DNA of 64,000 nucleotides from Thermoanaerobacterales bacterium. Lineage in GTDB: Bacteria > Bacillota > Thermosediminibacteria > Thermosediminibacterales > Tepidanaerobacteraceae. The stretch spans positions 49,992 through 113,991 of the forward strand of contig DUMA01000036.1 of assembly GCA_012840135.1 (NCBI GenBank), written 5' to 3'. Position numbers and translations under genes: made by a program. A model generated the notes under the pieces. The model was not told the origin of the DNA and ran no database searches. It was given only the letters and a program-made list of their open reading frames with translations. Shown piece by piece: positions 50,867 to 59,072 of this stretch; positions within the stretch are counted from its first letter, which is position 1; each line of letters starts with the position of its first letter.

Positions 50867-50881
50867 GGCACGTATATTGCT
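50865..50881 (+). promoter_or_regulatory. Sigma-54 promoter of the transaldolase operon
   Basis: TTGGCACGTATATTGCT is a near-perfect -24/-12 element (TGGCAC-N5-TTGCT). Transcription should start about 33 bases before the transaldolase start codon. Confidence 0.93.
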
Positions 50882-50924
50882 TTAATATGACCTCAAGCAA
50901 ATTATTATTCAGGAGGTCGTAATT

Positions 50925-52121
50925 ATGATACGAGACATTTACAATGCCGGTGCCATGGAAAGACTCTGCCAAACGTCCGGGGATATGGAAATATGGTGGG
51001 ATTCCAACCCCCTTGTATATGAAAAATGGTGTGAAGGTTTCATCGAATCCGCACCGGAAGATTTAAAAGAGCTGATTGCCAAGCAACTGGCAAGGATATG
51101 GGACGAAAAAGCGGATCCGGAAAACTGGGTTTTCAAAGGAGTTACCACAAATCCGCCCCTCACCAGGGCAGTTTTCGACAAACTTAAAGACCAGTGGGAA
51201 AAAATCATTCGGGATTTAATCCGGCAAAATCCCAGCATGGACTACAGGCAGATTGCCTGGGAAGCTTACAAAGAAGCCTGCAGAAGGGGCGCCACACGCT
51301 ACATGCCACAATTTGAAAAATCCGGTTATAAGTATGGTTACGTGTCGGCTCAGGTAGATCCAAGGCTTCTTACCGATGCGAGGGAAATGGTAAGACAGGC
51401 GTTGGAACTAAAGGCTCTTCAGCCGAACATCATGGTGAAAATCCCAGCCACCAGGGCTGGAGTGCTGGCCATTTCCATCCTTACATCCCTCGGGGTTCCC
51501 ACCAATGCCACCCTTTGCTTTACGCTGCCGCAGATAATGGCTGTGGCTGAAGCCGTAAAGCAGGGAAAAGAAACCGGAGAAAATTACGGAACGGATTATT
51601 CCAGATGGCGCTCGGTCATCACCATAATGATAGGCAGGTTTGAAGACGCCAAAATCTTTGCCGAACAGGCCTCGGAAAAAGGTATAGAATTGACTGAAGA
51701 AATGAAAAGATGGGCCGGGATTGCCATAACCAAAAAAGCCTGCCGGATACTGGCGGAAAGGAATTACCCCAGCAAGATGCTTGTAGCCTCCAGCAGGGTA
51801 AGCCCCAAAATAAACGGTACCCAGTATATATGGCATATCGAAAAACTGGCGGGATGCAATCTGGTATTCACCATGAACCCAGAATTGATAAAATCTTTCA
51901 TGCTGCTCTATATGGACAGGCCGCTTGAAAATAAAAGCAGAGAACCGGTTCCGGATGAAGTTCTGGAAAAACTCTTGAAAATACCCTATTTTGCTGAGGG
52001 TTACGGCGAGGACACCATAAAGCCCGAAGATTTCGAAAAAATAGAGCCCACCGTTACTACTCGCGAACAGTTTTCAAAAGCAGTAATGGACTTGGAAAAC
52101 TATGTGCAATCATTGTTTTAA
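50925..52121 (+). CDS. Transaldolase-family protein
   Basis: The 398-residue protein has VFKGVTTNPPLTRAVFDKL near the N-terminus and NIMVKIPATRAGVLAI with the Schiff-base Lys, then TNATLCFTLPQIMAVAEAV. It belongs to the longer transaldolase branch (classic forms are 215-330 residues). Transaldolases move dihydroxyacetone units between sugar phosphates in the pentose phosphate pathway. As the first gene of a sigma-54-driven operon with split transketolase and RpiB, it serves sugar catabolism. An aldolase acting on a special sugar phosphate is an alternative. Confidence 0.88.
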   Translation: MIRDIYNAGAMERLCQTSGDMEIWWDSNPLVYEKWCEGFIESAPEDLKELIAKQLARIWDEKADPENWVFKGVTTNPPLTRAVFDKLKDQWEKIIRDLIRQNPSMDYRQIAWEAYKEACRRGATRYMPQFEKSGYKYGYVSAQVDPRLLTDAREMVRQALELKALQPNIMVKIPATRAGVLAISILTSLGVPTNATLCFTLPQIMAVAEAVKQGKETGENYGTDYSRWRSVITIMIGRFEDAKIFAEQASEKGIELTEEMKRWAGIAITKKACRILAERNYPSKMLVASSRVSPKINGTQYIWHIEKLAGCNLVFTMNPELIKSFMLLYMDRPLENKSREPVPDEVLEKLLKIPYFAEGYGEDTIKPEDFEKIEPTVTTREQFSKAVMDLENYVQSLF

Positions 52122-52134
52122 AAGGAGCGATGAA

Positions 52135-52992
52135 ATGGTGCTGCCTGTATATAAAGCTTCGGAAAACATCGACACCATAAGAGAGGCTGCCGACAGAATC
52201 AGAAAGGACTGCATCCGGATGAGCACCAGGGCGGGGACCGGGCATCTGGGCCCTGCGCTTTCCCTGGCGGAAATCCTGGCGGTGCTGTATAAAGGCGTAA
52301 TGCGTTATGATGCACAAAACCCGAAATGGCCCGAAAGGGATAGATTCATCTTGAGTAAAGGCCACGGATGCCTGGCGCTTTATTCCATGCTTTCGCAGGC
52401 GGGTTTTTTTGAAAGGAGCCTGCTGGATGAGTTTTGCTCAGTATATGATACCATGCTTCCGGGGCACCCGGAAATAAAACTGCCGGGAGTTGAAGCCAAC
52501 ACCGGCTCGCTGGGGCACGGCATAGCCCTTGGCATGGGGATGGCGCTGGCGGCGCGCATAGACGGAAGGGACAGCAGGGTTTTTGTGGTGACCGGTGACG
52601 GGGAGCTGCAGGAAGGAAGCAACTGGGAGGCTGCCATGGCAGCTGCCCACCACAGGCTGGACAATCTGATCGTGATAGTGGACAGGAATAAACTTCAACT
52701 GGGAGATTTTACTGAAAACATAAGCCAGTTAGAGCCTCTGGCGGACAAATGGCGGTCTTTCGGGTGGGGCGTCAGGGTTGTTGACGGCCACAACATAGAA
52801 GAATTGCTATCCACATTTAAACAAGTTCCCTTTGTATGCGGTAAGCCCTCCGCCGTTATCGCCAGCACCATAAAGGGAAAGGGTTTGGCCATTGCAGAAA
52901 ACAAAGTCGAGTGGCACTATAAGGTGCTCACCCCACAGCAGTATGAAGAGCTAAAAAATGAAATGTCACTGGAGGAACTCTGCCATGAATGA
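52135..52992 (+). CDS. Transketolase, N-terminal subunit
   Basis: The 285-residue protein is the TPP pyrophosphate-binding half of transketolase: GTGHLGPALSLAEILAVLY, SKGHGCLALYSML, GSLGHGIALGMGMALAAR, and the GDG...N metal motif in VTGDGELQEGSNWEA. The ATG at 52135 follows AAAGGAGCGATGAA. The second half is the next gene, overlapping by eight bases. Split transketolases are common in Firmicutes and Archaea; some act on unusual sugar phosphates such as apulose 4-phosphate. Confidence 0.95.
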   Translation: MVLPVYKASENIDTIREAADRIRKDCIRMSTRAGTGHLGPALSLAEILAVLYKGVMRYDAQNPKWPERDRFILSKGHGCLALYSMLSQAGFFERSLLDEFCSVYDTMLPGHPEIKLPGVEANTGSLGHGIALGMGMALAARIDGRDSRVFVVTGDGELQEGSNWEAAMAAAHHRLDNLIVIVDRNKLQLGDFTENISQLEPLADKWRSFGWGVRVVDGHNIEELLSTFKQVPFVCGKPSAVIASTIKGKGLAIAENKVEWHYKVLTPQQYEELKNEMSLEELCHE

Positions 52993-53926
52993 ACAGAAGA
53001 AATCGACCAGATCCTCTTTTGCGGAAGCTCTTGTGGAAATGGGATATAAAAACAAAAACATCGTAACAGTGGCGGCGGATTCCGCATCGCGTTACGGAGA
53101 CTTTGTGAAGAAATTTCCCGAACGCAGTTTTAATGTGGGAATAGCGGAGCAGACCATGATAGGTGTGGCCGCAGGCCTGGCGCTGTCCGGTAAAATCCCC
53201 GTGGTTACTTCTTACGCCAACTTTCTGACATTCCGGGCCATAGAGCAGGTGCGCGTGGACATTGCAACCAGCGGGTTGAACGTAAAACTGATAGGCACCG
53301 ATACGGGTTTTTCATCGGCATGGCTGGGCTTTACGCATCTTGCGTTGGAAGATATGGCGGCCGTAAGGGCGGTGCCGAATATCGCCATTATAGATCCCGC
53401 CGATGCGGCGGAAGCCTATAAAGCGACAGAAGCGATCTTCAAGTATGAGGGCCCTGTTTATATGCGTCTCCGGGGGAGAAAAGAGGAACCACTGCTTCCC
53501 GTGGCAGAAAAAAGCTTTGAGATTGGAAAAGGACAAATCCTGGCGGAAGGCGGCGATGTTCTTATTGTCGCCTGCGGCGGCGCGGTATACGACAGCCTGA
53601 AGGCCGCAGAGATTTTGCAATCAAAAGGCATGCATGCAACGGTAGTAAATATGGCCACCATAAGACCTCTGGACGAAGAACTGCTAATGAAACTTACTTC
53701 ATCCATAAAACATATCGTGACTGTCGAACATCATAACATAACGGGCGGGTTGGGAAGCGCAGTGGCGGAGTTCCTGGCGGAAAACAATCCCGATGTGAGA
53801 CTTATGAGACTGGGAGTAAAAAACCGGTTTGGCACCGCCGGTTCGGAAGATATGCTAAAAAAGGAGTTTGGCCTGGATAGCGAAAGTCTTGGGTCAAGAG
53901 TGGAGAGATTTTTGAAAGATTATTAA
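52985..53926 (+). CDS. Transketolase, C-terminal subunit
   Basis: The 313-residue protein carries the pyrimidine-binding and C-terminal domains: VTVAADSASRYGDF, FNVGIAEQTMIGVAAGLAL with the catalytic Glu, SYANFLTFRAIEQVR, and VTVEHHNITGGLGSAVAEFL. ATG 52985 overlaps the stop of the N-terminal subunit gene, so the subunits are translationally coupled. It pairs with that subunit in the cytoplasm. Confidence 0.95.
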   Translation: MNEQKKSTRSSFAEALVEMGYKNKNIVTVAADSASRYGDFVKKFPERSFNVGIAEQTMIGVAAGLALSGKIPVVTSYANFLTFRAIEQVRVDIATSGLNVKLIGTDTGFSSAWLGFTHLALEDMAAVRAVPNIAIIDPADAAEAYKATEAIFKYEGPVYMRLRGRKEEPLLPVAEKSFEIGKGQILAEGGDVLIVACGGAVYDSLKAAEILQSKGMHATVVNMATIRPLDEELLMKLTSSIKHIVTVEHHNITGGLGSAVAEFLAENNPDVRLMRLGVKNRFGTAGSEDMLKKEFGLDSESLGSRVERFLKDY

Positions 53927-54053
53927 GGGTAAGCCCGGCAACCCGGGTCTTGCTACCGGCGGACATGCATCCGTGCATGAAATCAGGTTCTCATCATCTG
54001 CCATCCTGGCAGACTGGAGCGGGATATCCAAAATCTAAAAGGAGGTCACCGTA
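53927..54053 (+). other. GC-rich spacer with several small hairpins
   Basis: The gap before rpiB holds CCCGG-CAA-CCGGG, CATGCA-TCCG-TGCATG (53964-53979) and CTGCCA-TCC-TGGCAG (53998-54012) in close order. None has a T run. They may be processing or stability elements inside the operon. Confidence 0.4.
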
Positions 54054-54512
54054 ATGAAAATTATTATAGGTTCTGACCATCTGGGCTTTGAGCTGAAGGA
54101 AATAATAAAGCAGCACATACAATCAAAAGGGCTGGAGGTTACGGATATAGGAGTTTATGATAAAAATCCCGTCGATTATCCGGATATCGGCCTTGCCCTA
54201 GCTGAAAAAGTGGGCAGAGGCGATTATAACAGGGGGATTCTCATTTGCGGCACAGGTATCGGCATGGCCATCGTAGCCAACAAGGTCCCCGGCGTCAGGG
54301 CGGCGGTGTGCCACGACGTATATTCGGCCGAGAGAGCCCGCAAGAGCAACGACGCCCAGATCATGACCATGGGCGCACTGGTGGTGGGCACCGAACTTGC
54401 AAAAAAGCTGGTGGATGTCTGGCTGGAATCCGAGTTTCAGGGAGGTCGATCCTTGCCAAAGGTGGAAAAGATAAATAAAATAGATGTGAAGTACCGGTGC
54501 AAAGTTGTATGA
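54054..54512 (+). CDS. rpiB: Ribose-5-phosphate isomerase B-like
   Basis: The 152-residue protein has the RpiB/LacAB core: MKIIIGSDHLGFELKEIIKQ, DYPDIGLALAEKV, and GILICGTGIGMAIVANK with the catalytic Cys near residue 66, then HDVYSAERARKSNDAQ. It interconverts ribose 5-phosphate and ribulose 5-phosphate, or related aldose/ketose phosphates. It lies in the same direction after the transketolase subunits behind AAAGGAGG and overlaps a non-used start of the HAD gene. Confidence 0.93.
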   Translation: MKIIIGSDHLGFELKEIIKQHIQSKGLEVTDIGVYDKNPVDYPDIGLALAEKVGRGDYNRGILICGTGIGMAIVANKVPGVRAAVCHDVYSAERARKSNDAQIMTMGALVVGTELAKKLVDVWLESEFQGGRSLPKVEKINKIDVKYRCKVV

Positions 54513-54528
54513 GAGGAGGGATGTAATA

Positions 54529-55176
54529 TTGAATATAAAAACTGTTATATTTGATCTGGATGGAACCCTTATCGATTCAAGAAAGGATATCGCAGTGGCT
54601 GCGAATAAAACACTGAGCGAGCTAAACCTTCCTACCTTGCCCGAAGAGACCATAGCAAGCTTCATCGGAGGAGGAGTTGACATCCTAGTAAAACGTTGTT
54701 TGGGCGAACAATACATTCACATGTTCGATGAAGTACTGCAGAGCTACAAAAAAAATTATTTCCAGGGCTGTACTGTTTATACTACTTTATATCCTGGTGT
54801 AAAAGAAGTCTTGGAATTTTTAAAAAAAAGAGGGATAAAGACTGCCCTTGCTACCAATAAAGTGATATCATTGAGTGAGAAGATATTGGAACACCTGGGA
54901 GTAAAGGATTATTTTGATTTAATGCTGGGACCGGAACATGTAAAAAATAGGAAACCGAATCCGGAGATAATAAATATTTTGCTGGAAAAGTTAAATAAAA
55001 AGCCTGAAGATACTCTGTATGTAGGTGATTCCAACCTTGATGTACTGTGTGGGAAAAATGCTGGCACATATACATGTGCAGTCACATATGGTATTGGATC
55101 TTTAGAATCTATCATTGAAGCAGATCCGGACTTTATTATTACGGATATAAAAAAGCTCATATTACTGTTATCTTAA
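54529..55176 (+). CDS. HAD-family phosphatase
   Basis: The 215-residue protein has HAD motifs I (VIFDLDGTLIDS), II (ALATNKV), III (Lys in KNRKPNPEI) and IV (LYVGDSNLDVLCGKNAG), with a helical cap between I and II as in phosphoglycolate phosphatases. TTG at 54529 is eight bases after GGAGGG. Within the operon it may remove phosphate from dead-end sugar phosphates. The exact substrate is not visible. Confidence 0.9.
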   Translation: MNIKTVIFDLDGTLIDSRKDIAVAANKTLSELNLPTLPEETIASFIGGGVDILVKRCLGEQYIHMFDEVLQSYKKNYFQGCTVYTTLYPGVKEVLEFLKKRGIKTALATNKVISLSEKILEHLGVKDYFDLMLGPEHVKNRKPNPEIINILLEKLNKKPEDTLYVGDSNLDVLCGKNAGTYTCAVTYGIGSLESIIEADPDFIITDIKKLILLLS

Positions 55177-55271
55177 ATTGAAGATTTTATAATAAAGAAA
55201 AAAGGAAAGTATGGCAGATAAGCAAAACATAAGACAAACATTAACATTTATTGATAAGGAGGTGAGCATAA

Positions 55272-56216
55272 ATGAAATACAATTGTGACTTGCACTGCCA
55301 CACAATTCGCTCCGATGGAAACGATTCACCCGAAGAGCTTATAGAAAATGCTGTAAGATCCGGCCTTAAAGCCATCGCCATTACAGATCATGACATACAG
55401 CCACCGCTTTATATAGAAACTTGTGAAGGAAATACGGATATAAAAATTTATGCACGAAACAAGGGAATAGAACTGGTGTTAGGATATGAATTTTCCTGTG
55501 ATACTTTTGTGGATGACGTGCACATACTGGGATACCGCTTGGATTGGGAAAATCCGATGCTAAAAAATGAAGTGGAGAGAGCCAAAAGAAGCAAGTCCGA
55601 AGCTTACCGCGAGTTGTGCGAAATACTTACATCAAAAGGAATGTCGGTGGATTACGAAAAAGAAATATTAAGATATACTGATGAACAGGGAAATATAAAA
55701 TTAAGAGATCCTGACGAAGTCCAGAGAAAGCATATTTTTGAATTGATGGCTAAAAAGGGTTATGCCCCCACATGGAAAGATGCCAAGATAATGGTGAGAG
55801 ATGATCCTGAATTAAATGTCCGGAGAAGAAAAATAGAACCGTTTGATGCCATAGATTTGATAAAATCATGTGGCGGTTCTGCGGTTCTTGCCCATCCGTT
55901 CCTGATTGATGAGTTGATTCATTATCCGGACGGCAGGAATGTGACGAGAGCCGAATATATCAAAAAACTGATTGAACACGGTCTTGACGGAATGGAAGCA
56001 TGCTATCCCTATAGTAAAACAAGTTATAAAGGGACATTAAAAGATTTTGAAATAGAAAAGTATATAAAAACAGAATACGCGGGGAGAGTAAAGTTTTTTA
56101 CAGGCGGTTCGGATTACCATGCCGAACATAAAAAGGGTGTGGCAAATCCAAGATTTCTGGGGGAAGGAGGTATTTCTATCGGAGAATTTGAAAACATAAA
56201 AGAATACTTGATTTGA
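55272..56216 (+). CDS. PHP-domain phosphoesterase
   Basis: The 314-residue protein has the PHP metal-binding motifs: CDLHCHTIRSDGNDSPEEL, AIAITDHDIQPP, SAVLAHPFLIDEL, and GGSDYHAEHK. PHP proteins hydrolyse phosphate esters with a cluster of two or three metals. It lies between the HAD and aldolase genes behind AAGGAGGTGAG, so a sugar bisphosphate or cyclic phosphate is a possible substrate. The sequence is more AT-rich than the first genes of the operon. Confidence 0.88.
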   Translation: MKYNCDLHCHTIRSDGNDSPEELIENAVRSGLKAIAITDHDIQPPLYIETCEGNTDIKIYARNKGIELVLGYEFSCDTFVDDVHILGYRLDWENPMLKNEVERAKRSKSEAYRELCEILTSKGMSVDYEKEILRYTDEQGNIKLRDPDEVQRKHIFELMAKKGYAPTWKDAKIMVRDDPELNVRRRKIEPFDAIDLIKSCGGSAVLAHPFLIDELIHYPDGRNVTRAEYIKKLIEHGLDGMEACYPYSKTSYKGTLKDFEIEKYIKTEYAGRVKFFTGGSDYHAEHKKGVANPRFLGEGGISIGEFENIKEYLI

Positions 56217-56229
56217 AGGAGTTGATTAA

Positions 56230-57159
56230 ATGCCTCTTGTGGACAGCAAAGCGATGCTGATATATGCGCAGGAACATGAATTTGCTGTAGGCGCATTTAA
56301 TGCCAATAACATGGAAATAGCTCAGGCTATAGTTGAGGCTGCGGAAGAGGAAAAAGCCCCTGTTATTGTTCAGATAAGCCAGGGAGCCATAGAATATGCT
56401 GGCGAAAACTGCCTTTTTGCCATAGTAAAATCACTGGCGGATAAAGCCAACGTGCCGGTAGTATGCCATCTTGACCACGGCGTGGATTTTCATACGGTCA
56501 TCAGAGCACTGAGAGCGGGCTTTACATCTCTCATGTTCGATGGCTCATCACTTCCATTCGAAGAAAATGTGAGAGTTACAAAAAGCCTTGTGGAAATAGC
56601 TCATGCAGCGGCCGTCCCGCTGGAAGCTGAAATCGGAAAAGTCCCCGATGCTGCAAAGGGGCAGCTGTCGCCTGAAGAAGTTCAAAAATATCTCACCACA
56701 CCGGAAGAAGCCATGGAATTTTATGAAAGGACCGGAGTGGACTCCTTGGCGGTTTCCGTGGGGAGTGCCCATAGAATGAAAGTGCAGTCGGCCAGGCTGG
56801 ACATCGAAAGGATAACCCGGATCAGGGAGAGAATCAAAGTTCCCCTGGTGCTTCATGGAGCGTCAGGAGTTCTGGATGAGTCTATAAGTGCGGCCATTAG
56901 GGCGGGAATAGCCAAGATAAACTTCGCTACAGAGCTAAATAAAGCCTTTACTGCCGGAATAAAACAAAAACTGTCTGACGATCCGGGCCTGGTAGATGTA
57001 AGAAAATACGGTTCTTTTGGCAGAGAGAATGTGAAAAAAGTAGTAAAAGAGAAAATACGGTTGCTTGATTCGGCAAATAAAGCTGAAGAGGTATTAAAGT
57101 TTATTCAGAATAAAAAACTTATTGAAGATAAAAATGATAAATCAAAAATTGTAGAATAA
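56230..57159 (+). CDS. Class II fructose/tagatose-bisphosphate aldolase family protein
   Basis: The 309-residue protein is of the Fba/GatY/KbaY type: FAVGAFNANNMEIAQAIVEA, zinc-site VVCHLDHGVDF, SLMFDGSSLPFEENV, VSVGSAHRM and LVLHGASGV. It cleaves a ketose 1,6-bisphosphate to dihydroxyacetone phosphate and an aldehyde phosphate. GSAHR replaces the common GT(S)HG, so substrate preference may differ. It ends the first sugar operon, with a terminator 11 bases on. Confidence 0.92.
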   Translation: MPLVDSKAMLIYAQEHEFAVGAFNANNMEIAQAIVEAAEEEKAPVIVQISQGAIEYAGENCLFAIVKSLADKANVPVVCHLDHGVDFHTVIRALRAGFTSLMFDGSSLPFEENVRVTKSLVEIAHAAAVPLEAEIGKVPDAAKGQLSPEEVQKYLTTPEEAMEFYERTGVDSLAVSVGSAHRMKVQSARLDIERITRIRERIKVPLVLHGASGVLDESISAAIRAGIAKINFATELNKAFTAGIKQKLSDDPGLVDVRKYGSFGRENVKKVVKEKIRLLDSANKAEEVLKFIQNKKLIEDKNDKSKIVE

Positions 57160-57169
57160 CTGGAGCCAT

Positions 57170-57194
57170 GACCCTTCTTTCGAAGGGTCTTTAA
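57170..57194 (+). terminator. Rho-independent terminator after the aldolase gene
   Basis: GACCCTTC-TTTC-GAAGGGTC is a perfect eight-pair hairpin followed by TTTAAT. It closes the operon begun at the sigma-54 promoter at 50865. Confidence 0.8.
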
Positions 57195-57216
57195 TATAAA
57201 TAGGGGGAGATATCAC

Positions 57217-58071
57217 ATGAATATGGAAATAGACTGTATCAACTGCCAATTGCAACAAATTATCAGAACTATAAAAATAGCCGAAGAATCTAGATGGATG
57301 GAAATTATGTCGGATGCATTGAATCTATTATCAGAATTTGCAAAACAGAAAAATGTACCAGCTGCAGTTAGCACGTATATGCAAAAATATATTTGTAAAA
57401 GGTTAAAATGTAAAGACCCTTACTATCACATAAGAGAAAAAAGCAATATTATAGCAAATAATCTTTTAAGCGAAATTAAGAAAGAAAGAACGGCCTTTTC
57501 TATTGAAGATCTATGCCTTTTATCCGCCGCCGGCAATTTAATAGATTTTGCGGTAATTGATTCGCTGGATGATTGTAAATCGAGAATTATGAAGATTTTT
57601 AGTAACAGATTTTTTATTAATGATATTTGTAAGCTTGATAAATTTTTAAGACAAAAAAAATCCGTCTTATATTTTACCGACAATTCTGGAGAAATTGTGT
57701 TTGATAAAATTTTAATTGAATATATAAAAAGCCATTATACGATAAAAGTGTATATGGTAATTAATGTTAATCCTATTTTTAATGATGCTACAAAACAAGA
57801 AATAATAGAATTAGGATTTGAGGACTATATTGATGGAATCATCGAAAAGAATCCAGAATTTTTAGGTTTTGATTTGGACGGCTGTCACAATTATTTCAAG
57901 AATTATTTTGCTAAAGACTCTTTTATCGTCTCAAAAGGAATGGCAAATTATGAATGTTTTTCAACATATGACGTAAATATTCCTGTCATAGAAATTTTAT
58001 TGGCAAAATGCCCTGTTATAGCAAATAGATTAGAAGTTCCGATAAATGCTCCTGTCGTTAAGTTGTTATAA
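57217..58071 (+). CDS. DUF89/ARMT1-like damage-control phosphatase family protein
   Basis: The 284-residue protein resembles DUF89 metal-dependent phosphatases: N-terminal CINCQLQQI with two Cys, the core YFTDNSGEIVFDKIL with Asp/Asn ligands, INVNPIFNDATKQEI, and SKGMANYECFS. Family members remove phosphate from damaged or over-reactive sugar phosphates, such as fructose 1-phosphate, to prevent glycation. A set of ketose and aldolase genes around it fits that role. It is much more AT-rich than its neighbours and lies alone between two operons. Confidence 0.85.
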   Translation: MNMEIDCINCQLQQIIRTIKIAEESRWMEIMSDALNLLSEFAKQKNVPAAVSTYMQKYICKRLKCKDPYYHIREKSNIIANNLLSEIKKERTAFSIEDLCLLSAAGNLIDFAVIDSLDDCKSRIMKIFSNRFFINDICKLDKFLRQKKSVLYFTDNSGEIVFDKILIEYIKSHYTIKVYMVINVNPIFNDATKQEIIELGFEDYIDGIIEKNPEFLGFDLDGCHNYFKNYFAKDSFIVSKGMANYECFSTYDVNIPVIEILLAKCPVIANRLEVPINAPVVKLL

Positions 58072-58095
58072 TTTATCAAATTTATTGAAGTCGTC

Positions 58096-58107
58096 TGCAA
58101 TTATGCA
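58096..58107. promoter_or_regulatory. Candidate enhancer (UAS), second copy
   Basis: TGCAATTATGCA differs by one base from the palindrome at 50734 and lies 107 bases upstream of the -24/-12 element at 58203. It suggests that the same PAS-sigma-54 activator acts on both operons. Confidence 0.6.
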
Positions 58108-58202
58108 TTACTGTTTAAGAAATGATGAGCAAAAATGCATTGGTAGAATTTTTTTATAATATGAGATGCTTGCAAAAACTAGTATTTAATTTAATTTTAA
58201 TT

Positions 58203-58219
58203 TTGGTACAAAATTTGCA
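58203..58219 (+). promoter_or_regulatory. Sigma-54 promoter of the deoC-FGGY-SDR operon
   Basis: TTGGTACAAAATTTGCA keeps GG and GC 12 bases apart (58205 and 58217), with one change from TGGCAC. Transcription should start near 58230. Just after it, AGAGGAGGTG is followed by ATG-TGA (58248-58253), a start-stop pair. Confidence 0.8.
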
Positions 58220-58314
58220 ATAAAAAAGTAGAGGAGGTGAAATTAAAATGTGAATTTTTTATTAGATCGTTTTTTGAAATAATTTAAAGAAAGATTTAAA
58301 AGGAGGAACATTCA

Positions 58315-59037
58315 ATGATTAAAGTAAGAGGTATAGACTTAACCAAAGAACAATTGGCAAAAATGATTGACTTTTCAATATTGCATCCGAATACAACATC
58401 AAAGGAAATATTAGAAGGAATAGAAATTTGCAAGAAATACAAATTTAATTCATTTTGTGTGAATCCCAATTATTTATCACTTATAGTGGAAGGCCTTAAA
58501 GGGACTGAAGTTGAACCGAGTGTTGTTCTCGATTTCCCATTTGGAACTGGTACCGAAGCCATGAAACTTGCTGCAGCCGAAGATGCTGTAAAACGCGGTG
58601 CTAAAGCCCTCGACATGGTAATAGATATAGGTGCTCTCAAAGACAAAAACTATAAACTTGTTACTAAGGAGATAAAGAATTTAGTAGAAGCCAGTAAAGG
58701 TGCAAAGACAAAAATAATCATTGAAGTAGCTTACCTGACAAAAGAGGAAATCGTAGCAGCGTGCAAATGTGTTGAAGAAGGTGGAGGGACATATGTAAAA
58801 AGTTCCACAGGGCGAGCGGATCGCGGGCCGACTATGGCGGAAGTTAAATTAATGAGAGAAAGCGTATCTCCAAATATTGGAGTTAAGGTAGCGGGAACCG
58901 GAAGTTTCTGGACACCACAAATTGCTCTCGGATGTATTCTGGCAGGAGCTGATTTGATCGGTACCAGGAGCGGACCGAAAATTGTTGATGAACTACCTTT
59001 AATGGAAGAGGTTTATAAAAATATGCAAATATTATAG
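58315..59037 (+). CDS. DeoC-family aldolase (first copy)
   Basis: The 240-residue protein is a class I aldolase of the DeoC family: LAKMIDFSILHPNTTSKEI near the N-terminus, VVLDFPFGTGTEAMKLA, TYVKSSTGRADRGPT with the Schiff-base Lys, and GVKVAGTGSFWTPQIALG. DeoC splits 2-deoxyribose 5-phosphate into acetaldehyde and glyceraldehyde 3-phosphate, but GTGSFWT replaces the usual GGIRT phosphate loop, so the substrate is probably different. It heads the second sigma-54-driven operon. A homologue lies at 61552. Confidence 0.85.
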   Translation: MIKVRGIDLTKEQLAKMIDFSILHPNTTSKEILEGIEICKKYKFNSFCVNPNYLSLIVEGLKGTEVEPSVVLDFPFGTGTEAMKLAAAEDAVKRGAKALDMVIDIGALKDKNYKLVTKEIKNLVEASKGAKTKIIIEVAYLTKEEIVAACKCVEEGGGTYVKSSTGRADRGPTMAEVKLMRESVSPNIGVKVAGTGSFWTPQIALGCILAGADLIGTRSGPKIVDELPLMEEVYKNMQIL

Positions 59038-59072
59038 AAAATAATAACTATAGGAGAAAGGAGGTAGAAATT

